A stretch of DNA of 64,000 nt. Source: Qipengyuania nanhaisediminis (GTDB taxonomy: Bacteria; Pseudomonadota; Alphaproteobacteria; Sphingomonadales; Sphingomonadaceae). Under the pieces are notes generated by a model that did no database searches, had not been told where the DNA came from, and saw only the letters and a list, made by a program, of their open reading frames with translations. A program made the translations under genes and the position numbers. The stretch spans positions 701,181 through 765,180 of the forward strand of contig NZ_FOWZ01000001.1 of assembly GCF_900115585.1 (NCBI RefSeq), written 5' to 3'. Each line of letters begins with the position of its first letter. Position 1 is the stretch's first letter. This document shows, in pieces, positions 27,296 through 34,726 of this stretch.

Positions 27296-27961
27296 TCAGC
27301 CCAGGGCGACCTCGTAATGGGCGGTCGTCTTGGCGGCGATGTCTTCCTCGCTCACGCCGGGGGCCAGTTCGATCAGCCGGAACGGGCTTTCATGGTCGGA
27401 TCGCTTGAACACCCCGAGGTTGGTGATGATCATGTCGACCACGTTCTGGCCGGTCAGCGGCAAGGTGCATTCCGGGATGAACTTGGGATCGCCCGCCTTG
27501 CTGTTGTGATCCATGACCACGATGATCTTCTTCACGCCCGCGACGAGATCCATCGCGCCGCCCATTCCCTTGATCATCTTGCCGGGGATCATCCAGTTGG
27601 CGATGTCGCCGTTTTCGGCCACTTCCATCGCGCCAAGAACGGTCAGGTCGATATGGCCGCCGCGGATCATCGCAAAGCTGGCAGCGCTGTCGAAATAGGC
27701 GCTGTGCGGCAATTCGCTGATTGTCTGCTTGCCCGCGTTGATGAGGTCGGCGTCTTCTTCGCCTGCATAGGGGAAGGGCCCGATGCCGAGCATGCCGTTC
27801 TCGCTCTGCAGGGTGACGTGCATGCCATCGGGAATGTGGTTCGCCACCAGCGTCGGAATGCCGATGCCGAGGTTCACGTAATAGCCGTCTTCCAGCTCCT
27901 GCGCGGCGCGGGCAGCCATCTGGTCGCGGTCCCAGCCGATCTTTTCTGCTGTCTCGCTCAT
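27296..27961 (-). CDS. scoB: 3-oxoacid CoA-transferase subunit B
   Basis: Subunit B of succinyl-CoA:3-ketoacid CoA-transferase carries the catalytic glutamate, seen here in [12 protein letters not shown]. The 221-residue protein also shows [18 protein letters not shown], the [14 protein letters not shown] loop and [18 protein letters not shown], all typical. The enzyme activates acetoacetate or related acids with CoA from succinyl-CoA. The ATG at 27961 follows the phosphatase stop by 1 bp, so it is coupled to that gene rather than directly to scoA. Subunit A is encoded two genes upstream. Confidence 0.95.
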   Translation of the reverse strand: MSETAEKIGWDRDQMAARAAQELEDGYYVNLGIGIPTLVANHIPDGMHVTLQSENGMLGIGPFPYAGEEDADLINAGKQTISELPHSAYFDSAASFAMIRGGHIDLTVLGAMEVAENGDIANWMIPGKMIKGMGGAMDLVAGVKKIIVVMDHNSKAGDPKFIPECTLPLTGQNVVDMIITNLGVFKRSDHESPFRLIELAPGVSEEDIAAKTTAHYEVALG

Positions 27962-27962
27962 A

Positions 27963-28868
27963 TCAATTGCCTTCATTCATGATTGCCGGGGCGTCGGAGG
28001 GTACGGTTTCGGGCGACCAGCGGGTGCCTTCGGGGAAGACCTGCTCCACCGTGCCTTTCAGCGAATATCCGTAGACGGGGTTGGGCAGGACGAACCAGCC
28101 ATTGCCCCACAGTTGCGCAAGATCGCCACGTGCAGCCAGTTCGCGGCGCTCGAGCGGGGTGCGCGCATCGTCGTTGAAGACGTCGGCGAAGTCGCCAAGA
28201 TTGTCCCCGGCCAGTGCCACAACGCAATAGCGCTCCGCGATGAGAGCGCGGCGCCCATCCTTGTCGCCGCTGTTCACGCCGTCGTCGCCGCGCAGGAACA
28301 GCGTGTCGCGGTGGACCGCCTCGCCAAGGCCTGCGGCCGCGATCGCGCGCGCGGCGCCTTCGGGACTGAATTCGCGATTGGTGTTGAAGACCGGGGTGAT
28401 GCCCGCTTCGCGAAGGCGGCGGATGCCCGTGACCGCGCCGGGGACGGGGCGGATATAGCTGGCGCCCGTCTTCTCCCACTTTTCCCAGCTTTCCTTGGAG
28501 AAGGAATTGCCGGTGACGGTCGTCCAGTATTCATACCCCTGGTTCAGGATGACGGTCTCGTCGACGTCGAAGACGACTGCCAGCGGCTTCCAGCTTTCGC
28601 CCAGCGCACAGCTTGCAGGTCCTGCGATCTTGCCGCCGATGCCCATGGTGACCGACTGCGGGGTGCGGCGCTCACGCGAACGGGCGATCGCGTAGTCGGC
28701 GATATTGCGCCACGCCTGGATGGAGGCACCGGCGGCTTCGCCGGAGCCGTAGAGCCATTGCATCGTGTCGGGCGCATCGGCCGAGGCGACCGGCGCTTGC
28801 GGAGCGGGGGTGGTGGCGCAACCGGCCAGCGCAAGCGCCGCAATCGAGGTCATGATTGTGCGCATCAT
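27963..28868 (-). CDS. HAD-type acid phosphatase/5'-nucleotidase lipoprotein, e(P4) family
   Basis: The 301-residue protein has a lipoprotein signal peptide with lipobox LAGC (lipidated cysteine C17) and the class C acid phosphatase DDDD motif: [16 protein letters not shown] for the first pair and [11 protein letters not shown] for the second. Haemophilus e(P4) and relatives dephosphorylate nucleotides such as NMN at the outer membrane for uptake. The odd feature is its place: its ATG overlaps the scoA stop by 4 bp and its stop is 1 bp before scoB, so it is wedged between the two subunits of one CoA-transferase. Confidence 0.93.
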   Translation of the reverse strand: MMRTIMTSIAALALAGCATTPAPQAPVASADAPDTMQWLYGSGEAAGASIQAWRNIADYAIARSRERRTPQSVTMGIGGKIAGPASCALGESWKPLAVVFDVDETVILNQGYEYWTTVTGNSFSKESWEKWEKTGASYIRPVPGAVTGIRRLREAGITPVFNTNREFSPEGAARAIAAAGLGEAVHRDTLFLRGDDGVNSGDKDGRRALIAERYCVVALAGDNLGDFADVFNDDARTPLERRELAARGDLAQLWGNGWFVLPNPVYGYSLKGTVEQVFPEGTRWSPETVPSDAPAIMNEGN

Positions 28869-29572
28869 GCTTCGGCCCTCTCACGCGTCGTCACGAATTC
28901 GATCTTCTTGTCGTAGGGTGCTCCCACGATCATGCGCTGGACGTAGACGCCAGGCAGGTGGATGCAGTCGGGATCGAGGCTGCCGGTCGGCACAATCTCT
29001 TCGACCTCAACCACGCAGGTCTTGCCGCAGGTCGCGGCGGGCAGGTTGAAGTTACGCGCTGTCTTGCGGAAAACGAGGTTGCCCGTTTCGTCCGCCTTCC
29101 ATGCCTTGACGATGGCGAGATCGGCGAAGATCCCGCGTTCGAGGATGTAATCCTCCCCGTCGAAAGTCTTTACTTCCTTGCCCTCGGCGACCTGCGTGCC
29201 AACGCCCGTCTTGGTGTAGAAACCCGGGATGCCAGCGCCGCCGGCGCGCATGCGTTCTGCCAGGGTGCCCTGGGGGCAGAACTCGACCTCCAGTTCGCCG
29301 GAGAGGAATTGACGCTCGAATTCCTTGTTCTCTCCCACGTAGGAAGAGATCATCTTCTTCACCTGCTGCGTGCGTAGCAGCATGCCGATGCCTTCATTGT
29401 CGATGCCGGCATTGTTGCTGGCGAAGGTCAGACCCTTCACGCCGCTCTCGCGGATCGCCGCGAGCAGTCGCTCGGGTATGCCGCATAGGCCGAAACCGCC
29501 GCTGGCAATCAACATGTCGTCCTTGAGAAGCCCGTCGAGGGCCGAGGCGGCGTCTGGGTAGAGTTTCTTCAT
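28865..29572 (-). CDS. scoA: 3-oxoacid CoA-transferase subunit A
   Basis: Subunit A of the SCOT-type CoA-transferase, 235 residues. Typical features are LLKDDMLIASGGFGLCGIPERLL near the N-terminus (the GGFGLCG glycine loop), VSNNAG-like FASNNAGIDNEG, and the FCPQGTLAERMRAGGAGIPGFYT segment (seen in full from about residue 105). The open frame extends to 29662, but the ATG at 29572 gives the family start MKKLYPDAASAL. It heads the operon scoA-phosphatase-scoB-CaiB/BaiF transferase. Confidence 0.95.
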   Translation of the reverse strand: MKKLYPDAASALDGLLKDDMLIASGGFGLCGIPERLLAAIRESGVKGLTFASNNAGIDNEGIGMLLRTQQVKKMISSYVGENKEFERQFLSGELEVEFCPQGTLAERMRAGGAGIPGFYTKTGVGTQVAEGKEVKTFDGEDYILERGIFADLAIVKAWKADETGNLVFRKTARNFNLPAATCGKTCVVEVEEIVPTGSLDPDCIHLPGVYVQRMIVGAPYDKKIEFVTTRERAEA

Positions 29573-29730
29573 GCATCGCCATCTAACCGCTTCATCCGAC
29601 AGTGTCACGTCGTGGAATTGGGCTCTGCGGGATCGCCAACGCAATGCTGCATTGCAATACAAACGCCGACTGGTGGGGCGTGTGTATCCTTATGAAAACA
29701 AATTGGTTTTCTCCATATCACCCCCCTTTA

Positions 29731-29747
29731 GTTGCGTTTGACGCAAC
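29731..29747. promoter_or_regulatory. Inverted repeat overlapping a -35-like TTGACG
   Basis: GTTGCGT-TTG-ACGCAAC has perfect 7-bp arms. The hexamer TTGACG at 29738-29743 inside it matches a sigma-70 -35 element, with a weak -10 region near 29761-29767, so a bound regulator could block a promoter for the candidate small RNA. Confidence 0.4.
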
Positions 29748-29772
29748 AAACCTTGTTCTTTTCGCATTTGCA

Positions 29773-29877
29773 CAATTTGCGCGACGAGAGCATATGCAGG
29801 CGTGCCTTTCAGGCATCCTCTCCCAAGACTTTCAGACCCGGTTGGTCATTCCTCGGAATACCAGCCGGGTTTTTTCT
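29773..29877 (+). ncRNA. Candidate trans-acting small RNA
   Basis: An intrinsic terminator at 29836-29876 has no plus-strand gene upstream: the last one, metK, ends at 24966 with its own terminator. The roughly 100 bases before it contain a TGCCT-TTC-AGGCA hairpin (29803-29815) and then a single-stranded-looking C/U-rich TCCTCTCCC (29816-29824), complementary to Shine-Dalgarno sequences, a layout known from alphaproteobacterial sRNAs. The 5' end is a guess based on the TTGACG at 29738. There is no match to a named family from memory. Confidence 0.4.
29836..29876 (+). terminator. Orphan Rho-independent terminator
   Basis: ACCCGG-TTGGT-C-ATTCC pairs with GGAAT-A-CCAG-CCGGGT and is followed directly by TTTTTT. 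The stem has about 15 pairs with one bulge and one G-T-type mismatch. It is oriented to end a plus-strand transcript, although no annotated plus-strand gene precedes it. Confidence 0.78.
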
Positions 29878-29956
29878 TGCTTGCGGTTGGCCCCTTTTCG
29901 GACCCCTCGGGCGCTTCGCTCATTGCAGTTTCGTGTCCTGTGCCCATTTCTGGCAT
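29846..29956 (-). CDS. Possible 36-codon small protein
   Basis: A minus-strand frame starting at ATG 29956 (or at 29923) encodes MPEMGTGHETAMSEAPEG ... ASKKKPGWYSEE and stops inside the terminator stem. The C-terminus looks protein-like, but the ribosome site is weak and the frame overlaps the candidate small RNA. It is listed because its stop and the terminator coincide; evidence for translation is thin. Confidence 0.2.
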   Translation of the reverse strand: MPEMGTGHETAMSEAPEGSEKGPTASKKKPGWYSEE

Positions 29957-29991
29957 GACGAATTCGAATTGATGCAAGGGAGAGTTTCCGG

Positions 29992-32301
29992 ATGGCCGAT
30001 GCCGATGCAGCGACTGCGGTGGATGAGAAGACGGTAAGACTTCAGGTCGCCGCAGCACGCCAGGAAGAAAGCGGCCAGGGTATCGCGCGCATGCCGCGCT
30101 CCGCTTTCCAGGCTCTCGGCATCACCGAAGGCGACACCGTGCAGATCACCGGCAAGCGCGACACCGTTGCGATTGCGATGGCCGCTTACGACGAGGACCA
30201 GTCGCTCGACGTGATCCGCCTCGATGGCCTGCAGCGCGGCAATGCGGAAGTCGGTTCAGGCGAGCATGTCAAAGTGGTCGCTGCGGAATCGCGGCCTGCG
30301 ACACGGGTCATCTTCGCGCCGGCCAACCGCGAGATGCGCCTCCAGGGGCCGGCTCAAGCGCTGAAGCGCAATTTTTTCCAGAAGCCCATCATGGCCGGTG
30401 ACCTCGTCGCCACGACCGGACAGCAGCCGGTGCAGAACATGCCTCAGGAAGTGCGCCGCATGTTCAATGCGCCTGCCTATGCGCTGACCCAGATCAGGCT
30501 GTCGGTCGTTTCGACCAGCCCCAAGGGGATCGTCCATATCGACGAGAATACAGAGGTGGAACTGCGTGCGGAATTCGAAGAACCGCGCGACGCCAGGGCG
30601 ATCATCAACTATGACGATGTCGGCGGCATGGGCGAGACCATCCAGCAATTGCGCGAGATGGTCGAACTGCCCCTGCGCTATCCAGAACTCTTCACCCGCC
30701 TCGGCGTCGATCCGCCCAAGGGCGTGCTGCTCCACGGCCCGCCCGGAACCGGCAAGACCCGTCTTGCGCAGGCCGTCGCCAATGAAAGCGATGCGAATTT
30801 CTTCACCATCAACGGTCCGGAAATCATGGGCTCCGGCTATGGCGAAAGCGAAAAGGCGCTTCGCCAGGTCTTCGAGGAAGCTACCAAGTCGGCGCCTGCG
30901 ATCATTTTTATCGACGAGATCGACTCCATTGCGCCGAAACGCGACCGCGTGCCGGGCGAGGCCGAGAAGCGCCTTGTCGCCCAGCTCCTCACGCTGATGG
31001 ACGGACTGGAAGCGCGCTTGAATCTCGTGGTGATCGCCGCGACCAACCGGCCAGACGCGATCGACGAAGCGCTGCGGCGGCCGGGCCGCTTCGATCGCGA
31101 GATCGTAATCGGTGTTCCCGATGAACAGGGGCGTCGCGAAATTCTTGGCATCCATACGCGCGGCATGCCGCTCGGCGATCGGGTCGACCTGCAGGAACTG
31201 GCGAAGGCTACCTACGGCTTCGTTGGCGCGGACATCGCCGCGCTTGCACGCGAAGCGGCCATCGATGCCGTGCGCCGCATCATGCCCAAGATCGACCTTG
31301 ATGAACGGACTATCCCGCCAGAAGTGCTCGACGAGCTATGCGTCACGCGCGAGGACTTTCTCGAAGCCCTCAAGCGCATCCAGCCTTCGGCAATGCGCGA
31401 AGTCATGGTCCAGATGCCCAATGTCGGGTGGAGCGATATCGGCGGCGTCGGCGATGCCATCGAGAAGCTGAAGGAAGGCATCGAATTGCCGATGAGGAAT
31501 CCCGACGCTTTCCGTCGCCTCGGGATCAGGCCCGCCAAGGGCTTCCTGCTCTATGGTCCTCCCGGCACTGGCAAGACCCTCCTTGCCAAAGCCGTGGCGA
31601 AGGAGGCCAAGGCTAATTTCATCTCGATGAAGAGTTCGGACCTGCTGTCGAAATGGTATGGCGAGAGCGAACAACAGATTGCCCGCATGTTCAAACGCGC
31701 ACGTGCGGTCGCACCCTGCGTGATCTTTATCGATGAGATCGACAGCCTCGTCCCCGCGCGCGGAAGCGGGCAGGGCGAACCACAGGTCACGGGCCGCGTG
31801 GTGAACACCATTCTTGCCGAAATGGACGGGCTGGAAGAACTCCAGTCGGTCGTCGTCATCGGGGCCACCAACCGGCCGACGCTGGTTGATCCTGCCCTGC
31901 TGCGACCCGGTCGTTTCGACGAACTCGTTTATGTCGGCACGCCCGACAAGCCGGGCCGGGAACAGATCCTCGGCATCCATACGGCCAACATGCCGCTAGC
32001 CGAGGACGTCTCCCTGACCGACGTTGCCGGCAAGACGGAGCGCTTCACCGGCGCCGACCTCGAAGACGTGGTTCGCCGTGCGGGTCTCAACGCGCTCCAG
32101 CGGGCGGGCGGCGATGTGCAGGAAGTCACGGCAGCCGATTTTGCCGAAGCCCTGAAAGACAGCCGCGCCACGGTAACTTCCAAGATGGAAGCAGAGTATC
32201 GCAAGATGCGGGGCGAATTGAAGAAGCGGGCAGCAGAGGTGCAGCCGATCGGCTTTATTCACGAAGGGATGGTCGAGAGTACCCGCGACCAGAAACACTG
32301 A
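29992..32301 (+). CDS. CDC48/p97-family double-AAA ATPase
   Basis: The 769-residue protein has the full CDC48/VAT architecture: an N-terminal substrate-binding double-psi barrel plus CDC48_2 domain (about 14-200, with [17 protein letters not shown]), the linker [23 protein letters not shown] and D1 AAA domain with Walker [11 protein letters not shown] near residue 250 and Walker [13 protein letters not shown], then the D2 domain with [28 protein letters not shown] near 522, [13 protein letters not shown] and GATNRP arginine-finger region. These unfoldases extract proteins from complexes; they are typical of archaea and eukaryotes and occur in scattered bacteria, including sphingomonads. The C-terminal HbYX proteasome tail is missing (ends RDQKH). 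Confidence 0.94.
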   Translation: MADADAATAVDEKTVRLQVAAARQEESGQGIARMPRSAFQALGITEGDTVQITGKRDTVAIAMAAYDEDQSLDVIRLDGLQRGNAEVGSGEHVKVVAAESRPATRVIFAPANREMRLQGPAQALKRNFFQKPIMAGDLVATTGQQPVQNMPQEVRRMFNAPAYALTQIRLSVVSTSPKGIVHIDENTEVELRAEFEEPRDARAIINYDDVGGMGETIQQLREMVELPLRYPELFTRLGVDPPKGVLLHGPPGTGKTRLAQAVANESDANFFTINGPEIMGSGYGESEKALRQVFEEATKSAPAIIFIDEIDSIAPKRDRVPGEAEKRLVAQLLTLMDGLEARLNLVVIAATNRPDAIDEALRRPGRFDREIVIGVPDEQGRREILGIHTRGMPLGDRVDLQELAKATYGFVGADIAALAREAAIDAVRRIMPKIDLDERTIPPEVLDELCVTREDFLEALKRIQPSAMREVMVQMPNVGWSDIGGVGDAIEKLKEGIELPMRNPDAFRRLGIRPAKGFLLYGPPGTGKTLLAKAVAKEAKANFISMKSSDLLSKWYGESEQQIARMFKRARAVAPCVIFIDEIDSLVPARGSGQGEPQVTGRVVNTILAEMDGLEELQSVVVIGATNRPTLVDPALLRPGRFDELVYVGTPDKPGREQILGIHTANMPLAEDVSLTDVAGKTERFTGADLEDVVRRAGLNALQRAGGDVQEVTAADFAEALKDSRATVTSKMEAEYRKMRGELKKRAAEVQPIGFIHEGMVESTRDQKH

Positions 32302-32323
32302 GCCGAGCGGTGGTGGGCGTCGC

Positions 32324-33415
32324 TCAGCCGCCCATCACCCGCTGGTTTGCCGCTTCTACTTCAAGGCGGTGCCGGATAAGCGCGCCCGGCTGGTTCTCGC
32401 GTAGCCATTCCACCATGTGCTCGCGGGTGGCGCAGCGCAGGTTGAACAGGTCCCCGATCGTCTCTGCGCTCATCGAAAGGCGCAGTTCGATGCTTTCGGG
32501 ATAGGCTTCCGTCATCAACAGGGCGACGTTGCGCCCATCCCACAGCGGATGCGCCTTCACGAAGCGTTCGAATTCTTCGCGGATCGGTTCGACCTTGGTC
32601 GCCGGATCGAGATGCAGCATCACGGGACCGGTCAACTTCTCGCTGACGCGTGACCAGTTTTCGAACGCATTCTCGAGGAATACGGAAGTGGGTACCACCA
32701 GTACCCGTTCGTCCCATGTGCGCACGGTCACGAAACTCATGCGGATTTCCTCGACGCGACCGGCCTGGCCTTCGACCTTGACGAGATCGCCGATGCGCAG
32801 GGGCTGGGTCAGGGCCATCTGCAGGCCGGAGATGAGCGATTTCAGGGCCGGCTGCGCCGCGGCACCGATAGCGAGTGCGGCGAGACCGGCCGATGCAAGC
32901 AGGGTTGTCCCGACTTTTGCGACGCCGGGAATGCTCAGCATGACCAGCGATATGGTGATGATGACGATCGCGAAGGTCGCGGTGCGCGACAGGATGGAGA
33001 TGCGGGTGCGAAGGGACCGTGTGGCGACCTCGTCGCCGGTCAGTTCGACTTGGCGTGAATACCCGGCTGCAAATCCCTTCACCAGCGAATAGGCGACCCA
33101 GCCGAGCACGAAAGGCGTCAGGAACGAGCTGAAGACGTCCCAACCATCCCCGACGAGATGATCGTTTTCCGCAGCAATGGAGATGGCAAAGCCGATGATC
33201 GCCCAGCGCAACGGCTTGCGCACGCGTTCGACGATGACGTCGTCGATCTGGCTGTCCGAAGTCTTGGTGAACCTGCGTAGCGCGGCGAAGACGAGGTAGT
33301 GCAGGACCAGCGCGAGAATGACCGCCGCCGTCAGAACAATACCCGTGTGGAGTAGGCCCTCGTACGAAATGGGCCAGTTTCGCGGATCGTAACGTTCGAG
33401 CATGCGAGAGAGCAA
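32324..33415 (-). CDS. MscS-family mechanosensitive channel (YbdG/MscM-like)
   Basis: The 363-residue protein has hydrophobic segments at about 22-45, 75-93, 96-115, 145-165 and 172-200; the last is the Gly/Ala-rich pore helix (LLASAGLAALAIGAAAQPALKSLISG). The beta domain follows with LRIGDLVKVEGQAGRVEEIRMSFVTVRTWDERVLVVPTS-type sequence, an MscS hallmark. It relieves hypo-osmotic pressure. It is adjacent to the histidine kinase stop with no gap and is probably in the polA unit. It converges on the CDC48 gene. Confidence 0.92.
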   Translation of the reverse strand: MLSRMLERYDPRNWPISYEGLLHTGIVLTAAVILALVLHYLVFAALRRFTKTSDSQIDDVIVERVRKPLRWAIIGFAISIAAENDHLVGDGWDVFSSFLTPFVLGWVAYSLVKGFAAGYSRQVELTGDEVATRSLRTRISILSRTATFAIVIITISLVMLSIPGVAKVGTTLLASAGLAALAIGAAAQPALKSLISGLQMALTQPLRIGDLVKVEGQAGRVEEIRMSFVTVRTWDERVLVVPTSVFLENAFENWSRVSEKLTGPVMLHLDPATKVEPIREEFERFVKAHPLWDGRNVALLMTEAYPESIELRLSMSAETIGDLFNLRCATREHMVEWLRENQPGALIRHRLEVEAANQRVMGG

Positions 33416-34726
33416 CTAGGGAGCCTCCGGATCGCTTGCAAGCGAAGTCGCGCCCTGTTCGACCGGCAAGTCGATGGTGACGATCAGCCCGTCCTTGGTG
33501 AAATCGCGCTCCACCGTGCCGCCGAATTGACGTGCGGCACTGTTCATCAGCAGGCTGCCGAAGCCTTTGCGGTCCGGTTCACCGTCGAGCGGCACGCCGG
33601 TTTCACGCCAGACGAGCTTGATCCTGTCATCCTTGCGGGTCCAGCTGACGTCGATCGTTCCACCATGGGCCCAGGCGCCGTACTTGACCGCGTTCGTCGT
33701 CAGCTCATGGAAGACGAGGCCAAGCGGAGTGATCCGTTTGGCAGGCAGCAGGACCTCCGGCCCGTCGATGTTCGCTGTCTGGGTCGATGACCTGTAAGGC
33801 GCCAGCGAAGTGTCGATCAGCGCCTCCAGGGACGCCAATTGGGTGTCCAGCGCCCCCTGGCTTACCTCGTGCGCGGTCAGCAGCGCGCGGATACGCTCGG
33901 CAATACTGTCCGTCACGGGCTTTGCTTCTGGTTTGTCGCGTGCACTCATCTGGACGATGGCAAGCACCACCGCGAACAGGTTCTTCACGCGGTGATTGAG
34001 TTCGCGAGCGAGCAGGTCGGCGCGGTCGCGCGCTTCGCCCACTGCCGCCGCCTGCGCCGCCTCGGCCTCGGCGCGCGCTGCTCGGGAAACGAGTCTCGCG
34101 CCGAGCAGGATCGCTACGAGGATCAGGATGATGAGACCGCCCAATAGCGGCAGGATGCGCGCTTCGAGGCGGGCTGTGTCGGCGGCTTGCCGCGCCAGTA
34201 TCTGGCGCTCGATCACGCGCATTTCGTCGACCGCCCTGCGCAGGCGTTCCATCGCTTCCTGGCCTTCATCGGAAAGGATCGAACGACGCGCGTCGAGAAG
34301 ACGTCCATCCTCGATCAGCATGACCGATTCCTCCATTTCGGAGAACTTCGCCCGCGCAAGAGAGTCGATCTGGTCGAGCAGTTCAGCCTGGCGGACCGTG
34401 GTCTCATCGCCCAGCAGGTCGCGCAGGCGCCTCAGTGACGGTTCGATCTGTTCGCTACCCTGCTGGTAGGACGACAGGTAGCGTCGATCCAATGTGATCA
34501 GATAGCCGCGCTGGCCGGTTTCGGCATTGAGTGCGGCATATTCCACTTCCTGTAATTCGGCCAGGACGCTGGCCGTCAGGCGGGATTGCTCGCGTTCGCG
34601 GCGCTCGCCTTCCAGCGTCTGGTAGACGAGGAAAATCAGGGCGAACATCGCACCGAAAATGATCAGCGAAAGGACCGCATTCGGCCAGCGCTGTCCGCGG
34701 CGCACTAGGGCGGCAAAATCCTTCAA
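33416..34726 (-). CDS. CHASE3-domain HWE-family sensor histidine kinase
   Basis: The 436-residue protein has a transmembrane helix at about 17-36, a CHASE3-type helical periplasmic sensor (about 40-185, with the hallmark NAETGQRGYLITLDRRYL), a second helix near 193-215, and an HWE/HisKA_2 kinase: phospho-accepting histidine in LLARELNHRVKNLFAVVLAI, then HELTTNAVKYGAW and GFGSLLMN ATP-binding motifs. HWE kinases often feed the alphaproteobacterial general stress response (PhyR/EcfG). The start codon overlaps the polA stop by 4 bp. No response regulator adjoins it. Confidence 0.93.
   Translation of the reverse strand: MKDFAALVRRGQRWPNAVLSLIIFGAMFALIFLVYQTLEGERREREQSRLTASVLAELQEVEYAALNAETGQRGYLITLDRRYLSSYQQGSEQIEPSLRRLRDLLGDETTVRQAELLDQIDSLARAKFSEMEESVMLIEDGRLLDARRSILSDEGQEAMERLRRAVDEMRVIERQILARQAADTARLEARILPLLGGLIILILVAILLGARLVSRAARAEAEAAQAAAVGEARDRADLLARELNHRVKNLFAVVLAIVQMSARDKPEAKPVTDSIAERIRALLTAHEVSQGALDTQLASLEALIDTSLAPYRSSTQTANIDGPEVLLPAKRITPLGLVFHELTTNAVKYGAWAHGGTIDVSWTRKDDRIKLVWRETGVPLDGEPDRKGFGSLLMNSAARQFGGTVERDFTKDGLIVTIDLPVEQGATSLASDPEAP

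Larger units (their letters stand above)
29573..29991 (+). other. 419-bp divergent intergenic region before the CDC48-type ATPase
   Basis: The gap holds no convincing protein gene over 50 codons. It contains, on the plus strand, a GTTGCGT-TTG-ACGCAAC inverted repeat (29731-29747), a TTGACG -35-like hexamer, a candidate small RNA and a strong terminator (29836-29876). The segment around 29640-29770 is clearly more AT-rich than the flanking genes, as expected for promoters. Confidence 0.7.

Noticed and set aside
29602..29958. 118-codon plus-strand frame before the CDC48 gene
   Set aside because: Composition is odd (many Cys, Trp, Phe and Arg), there is no ribosome site, and it runs through the terminator.
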